Program-made: the position numbers and the translations under genes
In this document: one piece after another, positions 18,515 to 30,313 of the stretch
Position numbering within the stretch: position 1 is the first letter of the stretch
Layout: every line of letters starts with the position of its first letter
DNA from: Huiozyma naganishii CBS 8797
Lineage: Eukaryota; Ascomycota; Saccharomycetes; Saccharomycetales; Saccharomycetaceae
Direction of reading: 5' to 3'
DNA length: 64,000 nt
Assembly: GCF_000348985.1 (NCBI RefSeq)
Contig: NC_035929.1
Coordinates: 310,001-374,000, forward strand
The notes under the pieces: model-generated
Seen by the model: the letters and a program-made list of their open reading frames with translations, nothing else
Databases searched by the model: none
What the model was told of the DNA's origin: nothing

Positions 18515-19321
18515 ATGAGCTGGGGAGGTTTCAAAAAAGCTGTGAACAGGGCAGGCAACAGCGTTATTATTAAGGATGTCGATAAAGTAAACGACCGGGA
18601 GTTCGACCTACAGGAGAGAAGGTTCCGCGTGCTGGAGAGTGCAGGGGTAGAACTCCAAAAGGAATCGAGAAGTTACCTAAGTTCACTTCGAGTTATGGCT
18701 GCAGCACAAGTTACAGTTGCAGAATCAATAGCTAGTTTATACGAGGGGACAAATTACGACGGTGTCCGCAAACAGGACACGACGAATGTTGCGAATTACT
18801 ACCTACAATGTGTCCAGGATTTTGAAACGGATGTAGTGAAAAGACTGGATGAGCCTCTTTCTCAGACGGTCATAGACCCTGTTACAAAATTTGCAATGTA
18901 TTTTACAGAGATCGATGAAGCTATCAAGAAACGGGACCACAAACAGAAGGATTACGTGGCGTGCAAGGCTAAAGTCCGGAAGTCGATTGATAAACCGCTG
19001 AAGGATACTACAAAACTCCCCAGACTTGAGAAGGAGCTTCAAGTTGCCAGGGAGATATATGACGGATTAAATGAGCAACTGAAAGTGGAACTGCCGCAGT
19101 TGATTGCACTGCGATGCCCATACTACGACCCAAGTTTCGAAGCGTTAATCAAGATACAGACCAGGTTCTGCACGGAGGGGTATTCCCGACTGTCTCAAAT
19201 TCAACGGTACATCGACCCGAAACAGAGAGACGCGTATTCCAATGGAGTGTTAGATGGGGAAGTCGGACGCCTGTTGGCCCAGATGCAAGACCTGGATATA
19301 TATAAGCTGGGATTGAAATGA
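18515..19321 (+). CDS. RVS161: amphiphysin-like BAR-domain protein Rvs161
   Basis: 268 residues against 265 in S. cerevisiae. The whole protein is a BAR domain, beginning with the amphipathic MSWGGFKKAVNRAGNS helix and ending soon after the third helix. Rvs161 pairs with Rvs167 to bind curved membrane at endocytic sites and also acts in cell fusion. There is no SH3 domain, which separates it from Rvs167. It is in the same neighbourhood as in S. cerevisiae (YCR009C). Confidence 0.97.
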   Translation: MSWGGFKKAVNRAGNSVIIKDVDKVNDREFDLQERRFRVLESAGVELQKESRSYLSSLRVMAAAQVTVAESIASLYEGTNYDGVRKQDTTNVANYYLQCVQDFETDVVKRLDEPLSQTVIDPVTKFAMYFTEIDEAIKKRDHKQKDYVACKAKVRKSIDKPLKDTTKLPRLEKELQVAREIYDGLNEQLKVELPQLIALRCPYYDPSFEALIKIQTRFCTEGYSRLSQIQRYIDPKQRDAYSNGVLDGEVGRLLAQMQDLDIYKLGLK

Positions 19322-19569
19322 GAATCTATCTGTAACAAACATGTATAGGTGAACAAGTGTGCTAAATATGATGCTTTTGTAACAATACCGTTGAAAGAAG
19401 AGAGCTCGCACTCCCCTTCCCGCTTTTCTAATCCCTTGTCGTTGAGTCTCAGAACGTTCAAGTGGAAAACTATCAAAGAAAGAAAGGTACAATTTTTGTA
19501 TATAATCGTTAATAAAGAGACAAAGAGGGAGGTACATAGAGAGGATCAGTCTCTGTTCAGGGGAGGCAG

Positions 19570-21684
19570 CTACTGATCCCGAGCGAGGATAATCGCGGTT
19601 CTATTGGGGATGTAGACCTGGACGAAGTTTCTCCTGTTGTTCCATTCCAAATCGCTTGTGTGGAACCTGACATTTTCGTCGATTCTGTTATGTCCACCGT
19701 ACTCCTCGCGGTCCGAGTTCAAGACGATACGGTACGTGCCCGGTTGGTCGACCCCGATTCTGTAATCCGTGAAACTGTTTGTTGGGTGGAAATTGAAGAT
19801 GAACAGCAGCCCGTTCCTCTCGAAAGCGACGACTTTGTCGACCTCGTGTTTCAAGGAGACGTAAGCCTGTGGCGTGTTCAACCACTGGTGGTCCCTCTCA
19901 CACAACTGCATGGCTCTGTCGAAGTCGTTCAGGAACTTGTAACGCAGCAGGTTGTCGTCAACTAGGTTGAACTGTCTTCTCGCGTAGTGGTACGAGTCAC
20001 CGTTGTTGGCGTTCGGGAAGTCCAGCCACTCAGGGTGACCGAACTCGTTCCCCTCGAAGTTCAAGTACGCCTCTCCTCCAAGTGCGTGCGTGAGCAGCCT
20101 GATCATCTTGTGCAGCGCGATACCACGGTCGATGACCGGGGTGCTCTGCTTCAAGACCGTCATGTCCGTGTACATCGCTGCGTCCATGAGCCAAAAGGCG
20201 AGGGTCTTGTCCCCGACGAGCGCTTGGTCATGGGACTCTGCGTAGGCGACCACTTTCTCCGCGTATCTTCTGTTGGTGAGTGTGTAGACGATGTTTGCCA
20301 TGTCCCACTCCTCGTCGGACTTCTCCTTCAAAATCTTGATCCACATGTCTGGTAGTGCCATGGCGAGTCTGTAGTCGAACCCTGCCCCACCGGTGTGTCT
20401 TGGGAGACACAAAGTTGGATATCCGGAGACGTCCTCTGCTACTGTGATTGCTGATTCTGGGAGCAGTTCGTGGACGAGGTCGTTGGCCAACATCAGGTAC
20501 GCTAGGGCCTCGTGGTCGACGGCGGATCTTTCCTTGGACAAGTACTCGTCGTAGTCCCCGCTGAAGGCGCCGCCTGCGCCGACACCGTGGTGCAAGTACA
20601 ACATGGAGGTGACACCGTCGAATCTGAACCCGTCGAACTGGTACACGTCGATGTAGAAGGCGAGGTTTGCAAGGAGGAATCTTTGCACGTCGAAACTACC
20701 GTAGTTGAACAGTCTGGAGTCCCAGAGTGGGTGTTCCCCCCTACCGGAAGCGATGGAATGGAAGTACTGGTGGTCTGAGCCGTCGAAGTTGTTCAACCCG
20801 TCCTCTACGTTCTTGGAGGCGTGACTGTGGACGACATCCAAGAGAACGAGAATACCCATCCCGTGGGCCGTATCAATCAATTCTTTCAACTCCTCTGGTG
20901 TCCCGAACCTCGAGGAGGCCGCGAAGAAGTTAGTAACTTGGTACCCGAAGGATGCGTAGTAGGCATGTTCCATGATGGCCATCAACTGGATACAGTTGTA
21001 CCCCAAGTACTGAATTCTGGGTAAGATATTCGCGGTGAATTCTTTGTAAGAGGTCACTTTAGGGTCAGGAGACGAGATCCCGATATGGGCCTCGTAGATT
21101 CTTAGTGAGTCCCTAGACTCGTTGAAAGTGGGTCTCTCGTGACGGAATTGGTACTGTTCTGGAGGGTTCCAGAACCTCCCCTCGTAAGCTGGGCCAAACT
21201 GTTCCTTAGTCTCCTTTGAAGGCTGTGTAGCCCTTGTAATCCAAGCTGGGATTCTGAAGATCTCCGAGTTATCCTCCAATTGGAACATAACTTTCAACTT
21301 CGAGTCGTGAGGAATCGCAAACTCGTTTTGGTCAGTTGGTGGTAAAGTCAGGTAGAAGTTGCCGAACTCATCCTTCCCAGTCATCTGTGTAGCATACTTA
21401 TCCCAATTATTGAAATCACCCACCAGGAAGGCATTCTTAGCGTTGGGTGCCCACTCTTTGTACGTGATCTCCTTCGTTTGAGGGTTTGCATGCAGCCCGT
21501 AGGACTTGTACGCATCACGGGCAAACTTGGACAGAGTCTGTTCTGACCCGTCTGCAGTTGCATGCGTTATATCGTAATAAAATTTATCTGCTAGGTACCT
21601 TCTCTCTGAGAGAACCTGAGCGTACGGTTTCAACCAGGGGTCAATTTCAACACACGCCTTAACATTTTCTGGTACGTTAAACAT
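19570..21684 (-). CDS. GLC3: 1,4-alpha-glucan (glycogen) branching enzyme
   Basis: 704 residues, the length of S. cerevisiae Glc3. It creates alpha-1,6 branches in glycogen. An N-terminal CBM48 region ([21 protein letters not shown], about 72-92) precedes a GH13 barrel with [10 protein letters not shown], the nucleophile region [11 protein letters not shown] (about 350), the acid/base TVAEDVSG and ESHDQALVG, followed by an all-beta C-terminal domain. UBC8 follows upstream, as YEL011W/YEL012W do. The promoter has several stress-type CCCCT motifs. Confidence 0.97.
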   Translation of the reverse strand: MFNVPENVKACVEIDPWLKPYAQVLSERRYLADKFYYDITHATADGSEQTLSKFARDAYKSYGLHANPQTKEITYKEWAPNAKNAFLVGDFNNWDKYATQMTGKDEFGNFYLTLPPTDQNEFAIPHDSKLKVMFQLEDNSEIFRIPAWITRATQPSKETKEQFGPAYEGRFWNPPEQYQFRHERPTFNESRDSLRIYEAHIGISSPDPKVTSYKEFTANILPRIQYLGYNCIQLMAIMEHAYYASFGYQVTNFFAASSRFGTPEELKELIDTAHGMGILVLLDVVHSHASKNVEDGLNNFDGSDHQYFHSIASGRGEHPLWDSRLFNYGSFDVQRFLLANLAFYIDVYQFDGFRFDGVTSMLYLHHGVGAGGAFSGDYDEYLSKERSAVDHEALAYLMLANDLVHELLPESAITVAEDVSGYPTLCLPRHTGGAGFDYRLAMALPDMWIKILKEKSDEEWDMANIVYTLTNRRYAEKVVAYAESHDQALVGDKTLAFWLMDAAMYTDMTVLKQSTPVIDRGIALHKMIRLLTHALGGEAYLNFEGNEFGHPEWLDFPNANNGDSYHYARRQFNLVDDNLLRYKFLNDFDRAMQLCERDHQWLNTPQAYVSLKHEVDKVVAFERNGLLFIFNFHPTNSFTDYRIGVDQPGTYRIVLNSDREEYGGHNRIDENVRFHTSDLEWNNRRNFVQVYIPNRTAIILARDQ

Positions 21685-21876
21685 TTGGGGGGGAGGGCGA
21701 GGAAAGAAGCGGGTTATATGTGAGGGAACAGGTTACTTCTACTCTATAAGAGGACTCTTAACCGTAGTGCTCTATAAATATTTATTTTAAGGGGTTGATG
21801 TAGTAATCGAGACGAAACGAGGAAAAAAGAGGAAAAGAAAAGATATAAGTTTCTCCCTGCACAGTACCAATGCTAT

Positions 21877-21907
<31 letters not shown>

Positions 21908-22440
21908 TTATAAGTAACCTCACACTAATACATTGTACGGCTGCTTTAAGTGGGGGATGTTGTGGGTACTATCTTCCCCCCCCCAGTTCCAAACCAGCTT
22001 CTGTAACAAGTGTTGCTTCCCGAGTTGTAAAGAGAGAGAGAGCAGCAGCTGTTCACAATGGGCACACCCAGACACCACGCCGTCGCCCCGCCCCCACTTC
22101 TGGCCCTCCGCGGGACCCGATTGGGCGCGCCCCTTGAAGGGACAATAGGAGGCAGACAATAGGGACAGCAGGGAACAATGGGCGCGGGCCTCGAGGGCAG
22201 CAGCGGAAGTAAGGGGGAACTAGCAGCAACAACAGCGACCGAGTAAGCGGTATGTGGAAGAAGAAGAAGAAGAGGAGGAAGGTCCGTTAGATTTGCAAAC
22301 GCTGGGAGAAAGGGGAGGCGCGTGTGGCCGCCACAAGGCGCGGAACGAGATTCGGGGGACACGCCACGTAACGTCAGCAGCTCGGCAGCGCAGCATCTCG
22401 GTATCTTAGTATCTTGCGTCTCAGCAGCACCCGCTGCGGG
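21685..22440. promoter_or_regulatory. GLC3 upstream region with STRE motifs
   Basis: Msn2/4-type STREs are present at 21790-21794 (AGGGG), 22130-22134 (CCCCT) and 22311-22315 (AGGGG), fitting the stress control known for GLC3. An AT dinucleotide repeat lies at about 21,878-21,912, a C run near 21,977 and a GAA repeat at about 22,257-22,277. The region also takes in the end of UBC8 transcription. Confidence 0.4.
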
Positions 22441-23073
22441 CTAGTCATCTTCCTCATCACTCATATTTATATCGCTGAGTTCCTCACTACTGTTGAACTC
22501 TGCACTATCGCTGAGGTCGCTCTCTACAACGTCTTTATTCTTGCTGTCATCGTTGCCCCACTCTTCTCCCTCGCCATCATCCTCATCTTCATCATCGTTC
22601 CCAAACTGTGCCTCGTACTTCTCCTCTGTAGCATACTTGTCAATGTACTCCTTTATCTTCTCCTCGTACATCTTCTTATCTCTCAGCTGCAGAGTCGCGG
22701 CCTCGTTGTTCAAGGGGTCGCTCCCGTTGGGTTCCTTCAACAGACCAGGGATCATCCACTCGACTATATTCAGCAAATCGTACAGCGGGGACCACGTAGA
22801 GTTGATCACGTCCAGACATATCGAACCGGATGCGATGTCGATGTTGGGGTGGTATATCTTGTTCACAAACCCAATACTGGGACTCTTGAACGGGTAGTTA
22901 TCGGGCAACTCCACGTGGAGACGCCACACTCCGTTCTCGTAGGGTGTATCCTTTGGGCCATGGAACTTGATATGGAACTCTTGCATGCTGTCGTTGATTA
23001 GCTCCACTTCGTGGTCTGACATGAGAAGTTTCATCACATCCGTCTCGATACGTCTCTTGGAATTTGAACTCAT
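22441..23073 (-). CDS. UBC8: ubiquitin-conjugating enzyme Ubc8
   Basis: The 210-residue E2 of the UBE2H class adds ubiquitin to gluconeogenic enzymes with the GID/CTLH ligase. The UBC fold spans residues about 5-150, with the catalytic cysteine in [14 protein letters not shown] (near residue 85). A long acidic C-terminal tail ([17 protein letters not shown] and more) is typical. The frame is continuous from the ATG at 23073; S. cerevisiae UBC8 has an intron close to its start codon, and none is needed here. Confidence 0.96.
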   Translation of the reverse strand: MSSNSKRRIETDVMKLLMSDHEVELINDSMQEFHIKFHGPKDTPYENGVWRLHVELPDNYPFKSPSIGFVNKIYHPNIDIASGSICLDVINSTWSPLYDLLNIVEWMIPGLLKEPNGSDPLNNEAATLQLRDKKMYEEKIKEYIDKYATEEKYEAQFGNDDEDEDDGEGEEWGNDDSKNKDVVESDLSDSAEFNSSEELSDINMSDEEDD

Positions 23074-23545
23074 GGGGAAAGTGTTGGTGTGTACTCAATA
23101 GCGGGGCCTGTGGACACTATATGGGTTATCAAAAGCCTGATCAATCAAGTCGCTCCCGTATAAATATTTTTTTTCCTTTTCCTTTTCCTTTTTTTCCTTT
23201 CTCTTGCAAGTAAATTCCCGTTTTTCCAAAATGATCCCCCTGTCGCTGTGGCAGTGGACAGAATGCAGAGAGGCGGCGGCTCCTCTGTACAAAAACACAC
23301 CTGTGCATTGTAGTAAGGATACATAAAAAAGAGGCTAGGCAAAGAGATAACACGACTTCTGGTCTTATATCTATAAATTTATATGGACGGGAAGAAGTAT
23401 GTAAAATAATTAGATGACGACATATAATGGAGATGGCACAAATTAAAAAAAGAATAAATGCTAGGGATGTTTGTTTATCTTGAAAGGTTCATAATGTTTC
23501 GTTTAGAAAATGGCGTGTGTATGTATATCAATAGACATACAAACC
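23074..23545. other. intergenic region
   Basis: 470 bp with a polypyrimidine tract (ttttccttttcc repeats, 23,167-23,203) upstream of UBC8. No gene was seen. Confidence 0.4.
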
Positions 23546-23752
23546 CTAGAACATTTGAGTGCCAATCCCTCTGTGTATTCTGTCACAGTTAGCCTTAATC
23601 TTTCTCATACAGATCTCGTCTGGTAGTTGTACTTTGTAATTCTTCATGAAGTGCAAGTGGTGCAGAATGCTCCCGATGAACCTGTTTGTAGAGTTTAGAC
23701 GTTCAGAGACTGCACCTTCCTTGACTGTGTTGCTTGATTGAAATTCACTCAT
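23546..23752 (-). CDS. small unknown protein, 68 residues
   Basis: The first ATG is at 23752. The open frame extends 15 codons further upstream through a threonine-coding ACA repeat but has no ATG. The product is basic, has one predicted helix pair (RFIGSILHHLHFMKNYK, then DEICMRKIKANCDRI), two cysteines, and no membrane span. Composition is protein-like rather than random. It is placed between UBC8 and SIW14 with its own flanking non-coding DNA. I cannot name a family. Chance ORF remains possible. Confidence 0.4.
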   Translation of the reverse strand: MSEFQSSNTVKEGAVSERLNSTNRFIGSILHHLHFMKNYKVQLPDEICMRKIKANCDRIHRGIGTQMF

Positions 23753-24704
23753 AGTAATAATAGTTGTTGTTGTTGTTGTTGATGCTTCTGTAGACAATAA
23801 GAAAATACCCGAAAATACCCGAAAATATTACAAGATCTCGGAGTACCTGAACAATTCGCTGAGCTGAAGCACGTATATATATATATATATACGTGAAAGG
23901 AGCGGTAAAGGCAAATCCCTACAAAGATAGTGTTATCACACCAAAGGGAAAAAAGAAAAAAAAAAGAAGGAAAAAAAGAAGGAAAAAAAGAAGGCACAGA
24001 GAACAGACGCATCAGCATTACTAAGGCCGTAGGTGCAGAGAAACGCCGCAGGGATTCGAAGAAGCGGGAGAACGCCATCCTTTGTTGAAGTTGTTTCTTT
24101 TTTGCACCTCTCCCACGGCGTTGTCTGTGCAATTTCAGGAAAATTGGTGATGCGTTCCCGTGTTTTTAATGCACGCAAAAAAACGACAACAAACAACTAA
24201 CCGCTTATTAAAAAAGGGAAAGAACAGGAGTGCAGAGGGGCGTTTAGACAGCACGGGCAGCCATTATTAATGTACGAGGTCCGTTGCTGATGACACGCCG
24301 CGGTCACGCGCCCCTTTTGTGTCGTTTCAGACGAGCGCATCACGTGCACGTTATTTTTATTTTACTTTTTTTTATTTTCTTTATTTTTCTGTTTTATTTC
24401 CTACACGTGAGGCCCTTCTACTTCGATTTTCAGATGTAAAGAAGACCAGGAAGGTAAGAAATGTCTCGAAGTGAGTCGCGGGTTGAACCGGCGTGGGTAC
24501 AGAGTTAGAAGTAGTGGAATTGGCTTGTGAGGGGTTAGGCTTGTTTACTTCTGTGTCTGCTCATTGTCTTCTACACCGTGTCTTTTCTTTTTATTTTTTA
24601 CGTTTTTTTTTTTGTTCCCCTTCCTCGACCAACCTAGGCACTCACTATAGGAGACATCTTAGGAATAATTCCCTTTCGCAGTTCCATCTTCCCCTCAGTT
24701 ACAA
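23753..24704. other. non-coding interval with simple repeats
   Basis: Contains a GTT repeat (about 23,765-23,780), a TA dinucleotide run (about 23,873-23,890) and tandem gaaggaaaaaaa units (about 23,944-23,996). The right half is the SIW14 promoter. Frames here are products of the simple repeats. Confidence 0.45.
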
Positions 24705-25511
24705 ATGAATTCTCCTCCACATAAGAGTAGAATTGACCGTCTCATCGAACAAGAGAGTGATATAATACGATCGTTGCAGAACAGCGACAGTGAGACGTTG
24801 CAACTTGATGATGGTGGGTTGACTTCCCCACTGGGTAAGAAGTTGGATCTGTTCAGCAGTGATGAGCTAGATGAGACTCTGCGGTACATTCTGGATAAGG
24901 AGCATGGCGGGCAAGAGGAAGATGTGGATGACAAGTTTGTGTCTGCCGAACACGAGGAGAAGACAAGACGGTTCATGGAGGAACATGGTGGGTTGCTTAC
25001 CTCTGAGGAGGTGATACCGCCTGAGAATTTCTCACATGTCGTTGGGGAGATCTACAGGTCGAGTTTCCCTCGGCCTGAAAACTTCGATTTCTTGCACACT
25101 CGACTCAGGTTGAAATCGATCCTTGTGTTGATCCCAGAGGAGTACCCACAGGAGAATTTGGATTTCTTAGAGGGTGCAAAGATTAAGTTGTTCCAAGTCG
25201 GGATGAGTGGGAACAAAGAACCCTTTGTGAACCTCCCGTCCAATGTGCTGACGCGAGCGTTGGAGATTGTCTTGAACCCAGAGAACCAACCTATTCTCAT
25301 ACATTGTAACAGGGGTAAACACAGGACTGGGTGTCTGGTCGGGTGTATACGAAGGTTACAGAACTGGTCACTGACAATGATCTTCGACGAGTATCGGAGG
25401 TTTGCATTCCCAAAGGCAAGAGCTCTAGACCAGCAGTTCATAGAGATGTACGACGATGAGGAGATAAAGAGCGTGGCCACCGGGAACAACTGGCTACCTT
25501 TGAATTGGTAG
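24705..25511 (+). CDS. SIW14: Siw14 inositol-pyrophosphate phosphatase
   Basis: 268 residues against 281 in S. cerevisiae. It belongs to the plant/fungal atypical dual-specificity phosphatases and removes the 5-beta phosphate of inositol pyrophosphates. The active-site loop HCNRGKHRTG (about 203-212) is intact, including the two basic residues that favour highly charged substrate. An acidic, low-complexity N-terminal 100 residues precede the catalytic domain. It is followed by H3, H4 and KTR5, as in S. cerevisiae. Confidence 0.96.
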   Translation: MNSPPHKSRIDRLIEQESDIIRSLQNSDSETLQLDDGGLTSPLGKKLDLFSSDELDETLRYILDKEHGGQEEDVDDKFVSAEHEEKTRRFMEEHGGLLTSEEVIPPENFSHVVGEIYRSSFPRPENFDFLHTRLRLKSILVLIPEEYPQENLDFLEGAKIKLFQVGMSGNKEPFVNLPSNVLTRALEIVLNPENQPILIHCNRGKHRTGCLVGCIRRLQNWSLTMIFDEYRRFAFPKARALDQQFIEMYDDEEIKSVATGNNWLPLNW

Positions 25512-25670
25512 TTTCCAGCAATCTATATATAAGTAAAAATAACATCTTGAATTAGAAAAACAAGGAAAGACTAGTAAGTGACTCGAGAATAATAATGGAA
25601 GACAGCACCTGCGCTTTCTTATTTTTGGACATTAATATACATAACAATTATTTTTTTTATTTATTTATCA

Positions 25671-25702
25671 TTGAAGAGTTCCACACTTGAAGAGTTCCAC
25701 AC
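25671..25702. repeat. perfect 16-bp tandem duplication after the H3 stop
   Basis: ttgaagagttccacac is repeated exactly, at 25671-25686 and 25687-25702, two bases beyond the histone H3 stop codon and in its 3' UTR. Replication slippage is the likely origin. Confidence 0.9.
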
Positions 25703-25704
25703 TC

Positions 25705-26978
<1,274 letters not shown>

Positions 26979-27292
26979 TGAAAACCATGAAGAAATTATA
27001 CAAAATCTTTTATCAGCAACGCAGGTTATGGAAACTGTGAGGAGGGGAGTACTTACTTCCATGCTTTCTTCATATTTTTTTCAATGGGAAGAGGGCTGTG
27101 TGGGAAAATGCACATAATTCATTATAACGAACGGGGAACAATTTTTTTAACGAAGAAAAGGGAGAGAAACGTGTAAGATTATACATATATATTTTAATTG
27201 TATACATAATATCATTATCAACAGTCTCATTTCATTTTTTATGATTACTTCTCCACTCTCTATATGCATGCTGGGGCACACGCCCCATCTAT
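26979..27292. other. convergent intergenic region H4-KTR5
   Basis: 314 bp of AT-rich sequence holding the two terminators. No other feature was seen. Confidence 0.4.
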
Positions 27293-28855
27293 CTAATAAT
27301 TGGGTCTGTGTTGTCTCAGGAAATCCTTTTCAATGACACCCGTCAGTTCAGTCAGGTTGAATTTGGGCTTCCTGGGTTCGCTCGGGTCTTCGAGGTGCGT
27401 GTAATATAACCACTGGTTGAGACAGTACGGGTGGTCATCCTCCGTTTCTCTTCTGGGCTCCTTGGGGCAACTGCACCTACACCCTGTACCAGCGGGCTTC
27501 GGTACGTCGTAGTACGCTCGCGACCCCTGTCGAGCCCACTTTTTCTCTGCCTCCAAGTAGGGGAACTGGTACAGATTCAATGCATTCTTTGGACAGTGCT
27601 GAAGCGTGGAGTGCTTGTAACCTATATCCCGGAAATAGTGGACGTCCTCGACATCAAGGATCAGGGAGAGACCCAGAGAGTGAACTGGGGCGTCCCCCCA
27701 CCGTTCACTCCAGAACCCGTTGTGGTCCTCCAAATAGTCGAAGTAACCCTGGTAAACCGGGTTATTGAAAACGTCCACTCTCGCGATCTCAAAATTAGAC
27801 CAGAAATGGCACATGTTGTACTCCATGTTATCGAATTTATCAGTGACAATAGGGACCGGACTTCTAGCCCTGTCGATCAGAGATTGCATCCCTGCATCGT
27901 TGTCCTGCGTGAAACCTTCCTCCAAGAAATACTGTATTGCAATCTTCTCAGAGACTCTGGCCATTGTGTCATGCTCGTAATTGATCAATTTGTCCATGTA
28001 TGCGTCGCCTTTATCGTCAATGGACACAACGGAGTTGTCAGACGTAAACACTTTCCACAGGGACCCCACAGTCAGGTTGTATTCTCTCAGGTAGCTCAAT
28101 GTTGTCCGGAACAGATTCGGGATCGTCCAGTACAGCTCTGGGATCATTATCGTAAACCCGTACTTCTTGCCGTGCTTCTTCATTTCAAAGAATGGGTCGT
28201 AGGAAAGATCACAGAAAAATTGAACGGAGGGCTCCAGTCGCCAGTACCATTCGTACTGTTTAACGTACTTGTTATGGTAAAATTTCCCAGAGTAAAAACG
28301 ACACATTTTATGGTACGACTCCATACTACCGTACAGGATCCCACGATCACCTTGCAATTCGATATTCTCATGAAGTAATTCTCTCGGTACGTTTGACGGG
28401 AATTCCCAATCTGCGGATTCAATGATGTCAAATGTCACATTTGCACGAGTGTGCTCCTTTACAGCATTTTTGAACTGTTCCGTAAATTCCATATCGTTTA
28501 AAAACACGTACGGATACTGGAACCACTGGTTGAAGTGTTCCTCTACACTGGCCATAGTGGACAGAACATCGTCCAGTTCGGAGTTTCTTGTCAGCATCAC
28601 GAAAGTAGCATTCTGTTTCTTGTACATGGGGTCCGCCAGATACCCACGTGTGTCCACACAGCCACTAGAAAAGACGGAGTCCACTTTAGTGTCCGTTAAC
28701 TGATACGAATTGAGTAATGACAGGTCCCTGGATGGTTTCGACGTGTATATTATGAATGGCACCGTAATGAAAAATGCACCAACAATGCATGCTGTTAGGG
28801 GGTTCATTTCTTCCACGACATATCGGATGTAGCGCGTTCCAGCGAGCCTCACCAT
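27293..28855 (-). CDS. KTR5: Golgi mannosyltransferase of the KRE2/MNT1 family (Ktr5)
   Basis: 520 residues against 522 in S. cerevisiae Ktr5. GT15 enzymes transfer mannose from GDP-mannose to N- and O-linked glycans. It is a type II membrane protein: a hydrophobic anchor at about residues 19-37 is followed by a luminal catalytic domain. Conserved blocks include YEWYWRLEPSVQFFCD, MCHFWSNFEIARVDVF and YFDYLEDHNGFWSERWGDAPVHSLGLSL, with the metal- and donor-binding residues. The ATG at 28855 gives a 16-residue cytosolic tail; a second ATG at 28807 would leave almost none. Position (YNL029C) distinguishes Ktr5 from its duplicate Ktr7. Confidence 0.92.
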   Translation of the reverse strand: MVRLAGTRYIRYVVEEMNPLTACIVGAFFITVPFIIYTSKPSRDLSLLNSYQLTDTKVDSVFSSGCVDTRGYLADPMYKKQNATFVMLTRNSELDDVLSTMASVEEHFNQWFQYPYVFLNDMEFTEQFKNAVKEHTRANVTFDIIESADWEFPSNVPRELLHENIELQGDRGILYGSMESYHKMCRFYSGKFYHNKYVKQYEWYWRLEPSVQFFCDLSYDPFFEMKKHGKKYGFTIMIPELYWTIPNLFRTTLSYLREYNLTVGSLWKVFTSDNSVVSIDDKGDAYMDKLINYEHDTMARVSEKIAIQYFLEEGFTQDNDAGMQSLIDRARSPVPIVTDKFDNMEYNMCHFWSNFEIARVDVFNNPVYQGYFDYLEDHNGFWSERWGDAPVHSLGLSLILDVEDVHYFRDIGYKHSTLQHCPKNALNLYQFPYLEAEKKWARQGSRAYYDVPKPAGTGCRCSCPKEPRRETEDDHPYCLNQWLYYTHLEDPSEPRKPKFNLTELTGVIEKDFLRQHRPNY

Positions 28856-29041
28856 GGGGGAGGGGGAGAGTAATGCACTATTGTAAGTCGTGGGTTTGGC
28901 TCCTGCATTTTGCTGGATCCGATGACGAGATCAACGATTTTTGCTTTCTCATCTGCCAAAATTTTTTTTCACTTTTTACCGGATGAATATGGCGCGATGG
29001 GCTTGCAACTCCCACAGTTACATACAAGACAAGCACCTCAA

Positions 29042-30313
29042 ATGCCCTTGCAACTTGTCATTAGTGACCCTACGAGGGTGAAAACCATTAAGACTGAGTT
29101 GGAATCCATCGGTGCGTTTGTGAAACCTATCAGATCTGATCCGCAGGGCCGGATAATAGTGCGAACCAATGAAACGTCCCCTTCGGAGCTTGAGCGCCGT
29201 TTCCCTGGGGAGACAATCGAACAGTACGAGGACGCAATCGAGGTGAAAAAGGGCGCACCTACCTCTCAGGACTTGATGAGCTTCACGGCGTGGTATTTCA
29301 CGGAGGTGTGCCCTGTAGGTCGGGCCCAATTGGAACAGATGCTCGATTGCACGCCGAGCAAGTACTCCGTTTACCCACCCGTGCTTCTGCTAAACAATTC
29401 GACAAAGAGGACGTTCCAGCATGAAGTGTTTACAGGGGTCCCGAATATGCCCGTTTTTTACGATGCGTTGCTCGAATTCATGGGGCTTGGCATTTTGGCG
29501 CTTAACAAGCCTATTGATGAAAACGATGAAGTGAGGAAACCGGACAACTTGCAGGTGCTACACTGTCTGCGGGGCAAAACCTACAATGAGGACGAGGTAT
29601 GGTGTCAGTTGAAACAAAACGGGATCTGGCAAGTGTGGAACCCGTTCCATACCATGTTTTCTCGAGGGAACGTCAAGGAGAAGAAGAGGATTCTGGATAC
29701 GTTCTCGGACGTCGCGGGCCACGACGTGATCGACCTATATTGTGGGATCGGATACTTCAGCTTCAGTTACCTGCGGCTAGGTTGTAGGTACCTGTTTGGA
29801 TTTGACTTGAACCCGTGGTCGATCGACGGTCTGCACCGCGGGCTTACCCTGAACGACTACTTCTCGCGAGACCCTGCACACCTCTCTTGGTTCGTGTACA
29901 ACGAGACCAATGAGGCCTCTATTGGGCGGATCGCTGAAGTGAGACAGCGACTGCAATTGGGGCTACTGAGAGTCCGCCACATCAACCTGGGCTTGCTCCC
30001 ATCGAGCGAGCAAGGCTGGCCTGTAAGCGTGTCCATCTTGCGGACGCACCACGATTGGGCTGCCTGCCCAACGGTCTCATTGCACATCCACGAGAATGTC
30101 CACATTGGTTCCCTCACAGACGGCACATTTACAGAACGGGTACTACGAAGACTCACTGATTTGGCGGAATTGCCAGGGGACCAGCAGCAGCACTCCTGGC
30201 AATTTACTGCCAAGAGACTGGAAAGAATCAAGACTTTTGCACCGGATGTGTGGCACGTCTGCCTAGACGTCGACGTGGAGCAGAAACGGAACGGTCAAGG
30301 CAAGCAGCAGTGA
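29042..30313 (+). CDS. TRM12: tRNA wybutosine-synthesis aminocarboxypropyl transferase Trm12/Tyw2
   Basis: The 423-residue protein has the SAM-binding motif DLYCGIGYFSFSYL (about 246) and the class I methyltransferase fold downstream, with NPWSIDGLHRGL. Trm12/TYW2 transfers the 3-amino-3-carboxypropyl group of S-adenosylmethionine onto the modified G37 of tRNA-Phe. The ATG at 29042 is chosen because the preceding poly-T tract and short spacing to the divergent KTR5 look like promoter; in-frame ATGs at 28997 and 28922 would also serve. In S. cerevisiae the gene is YML005W, so its place between KTR5 and CRZ1 differs. Orthology rests on the family resemblance, not on position. Confidence 0.85.
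   Translation: MPLQLVISDPTRVKTIKTELESIGAFVKPIRSDPQGRIIVRTNETSPSELERRFPGETIEQYEDAIEVKKGAPTSQDLMSFTAWYFTEVCPVGRAQLEQMLDCTPSKYSVYPPVLLLNNSTKRTFQHEVFTGVPNMPVFYDALLEFMGLGILALNKPIDENDEVRKPDNLQVLHCLRGKTYNEDEVWCQLKQNGIWQVWNPFHTMFSRGNVKEKKRILDTFSDVAGHDVIDLYCGIGYFSFSYLRLGCRYLFGFDLNPWSIDGLHRGLTLNDYFSRDPAHLSWFVYNETNEASIGRIAEVRQRLQLGLLRVRHINLGLLPSSEQGWPVSVSILRTHHDWAACPTVSLHIHENVHIGSLTDGTFTERVLRRLTDLAELPGDQQQHSWQFTAKRLERIKTFAPDVWHVCLDVDVEQKRNGQGKQQ

Noticed and set aside
27431..28378. 315-codon open frame on the + strand
   Set aside because: Antisense shadow of KTR5, with no family resemblance.
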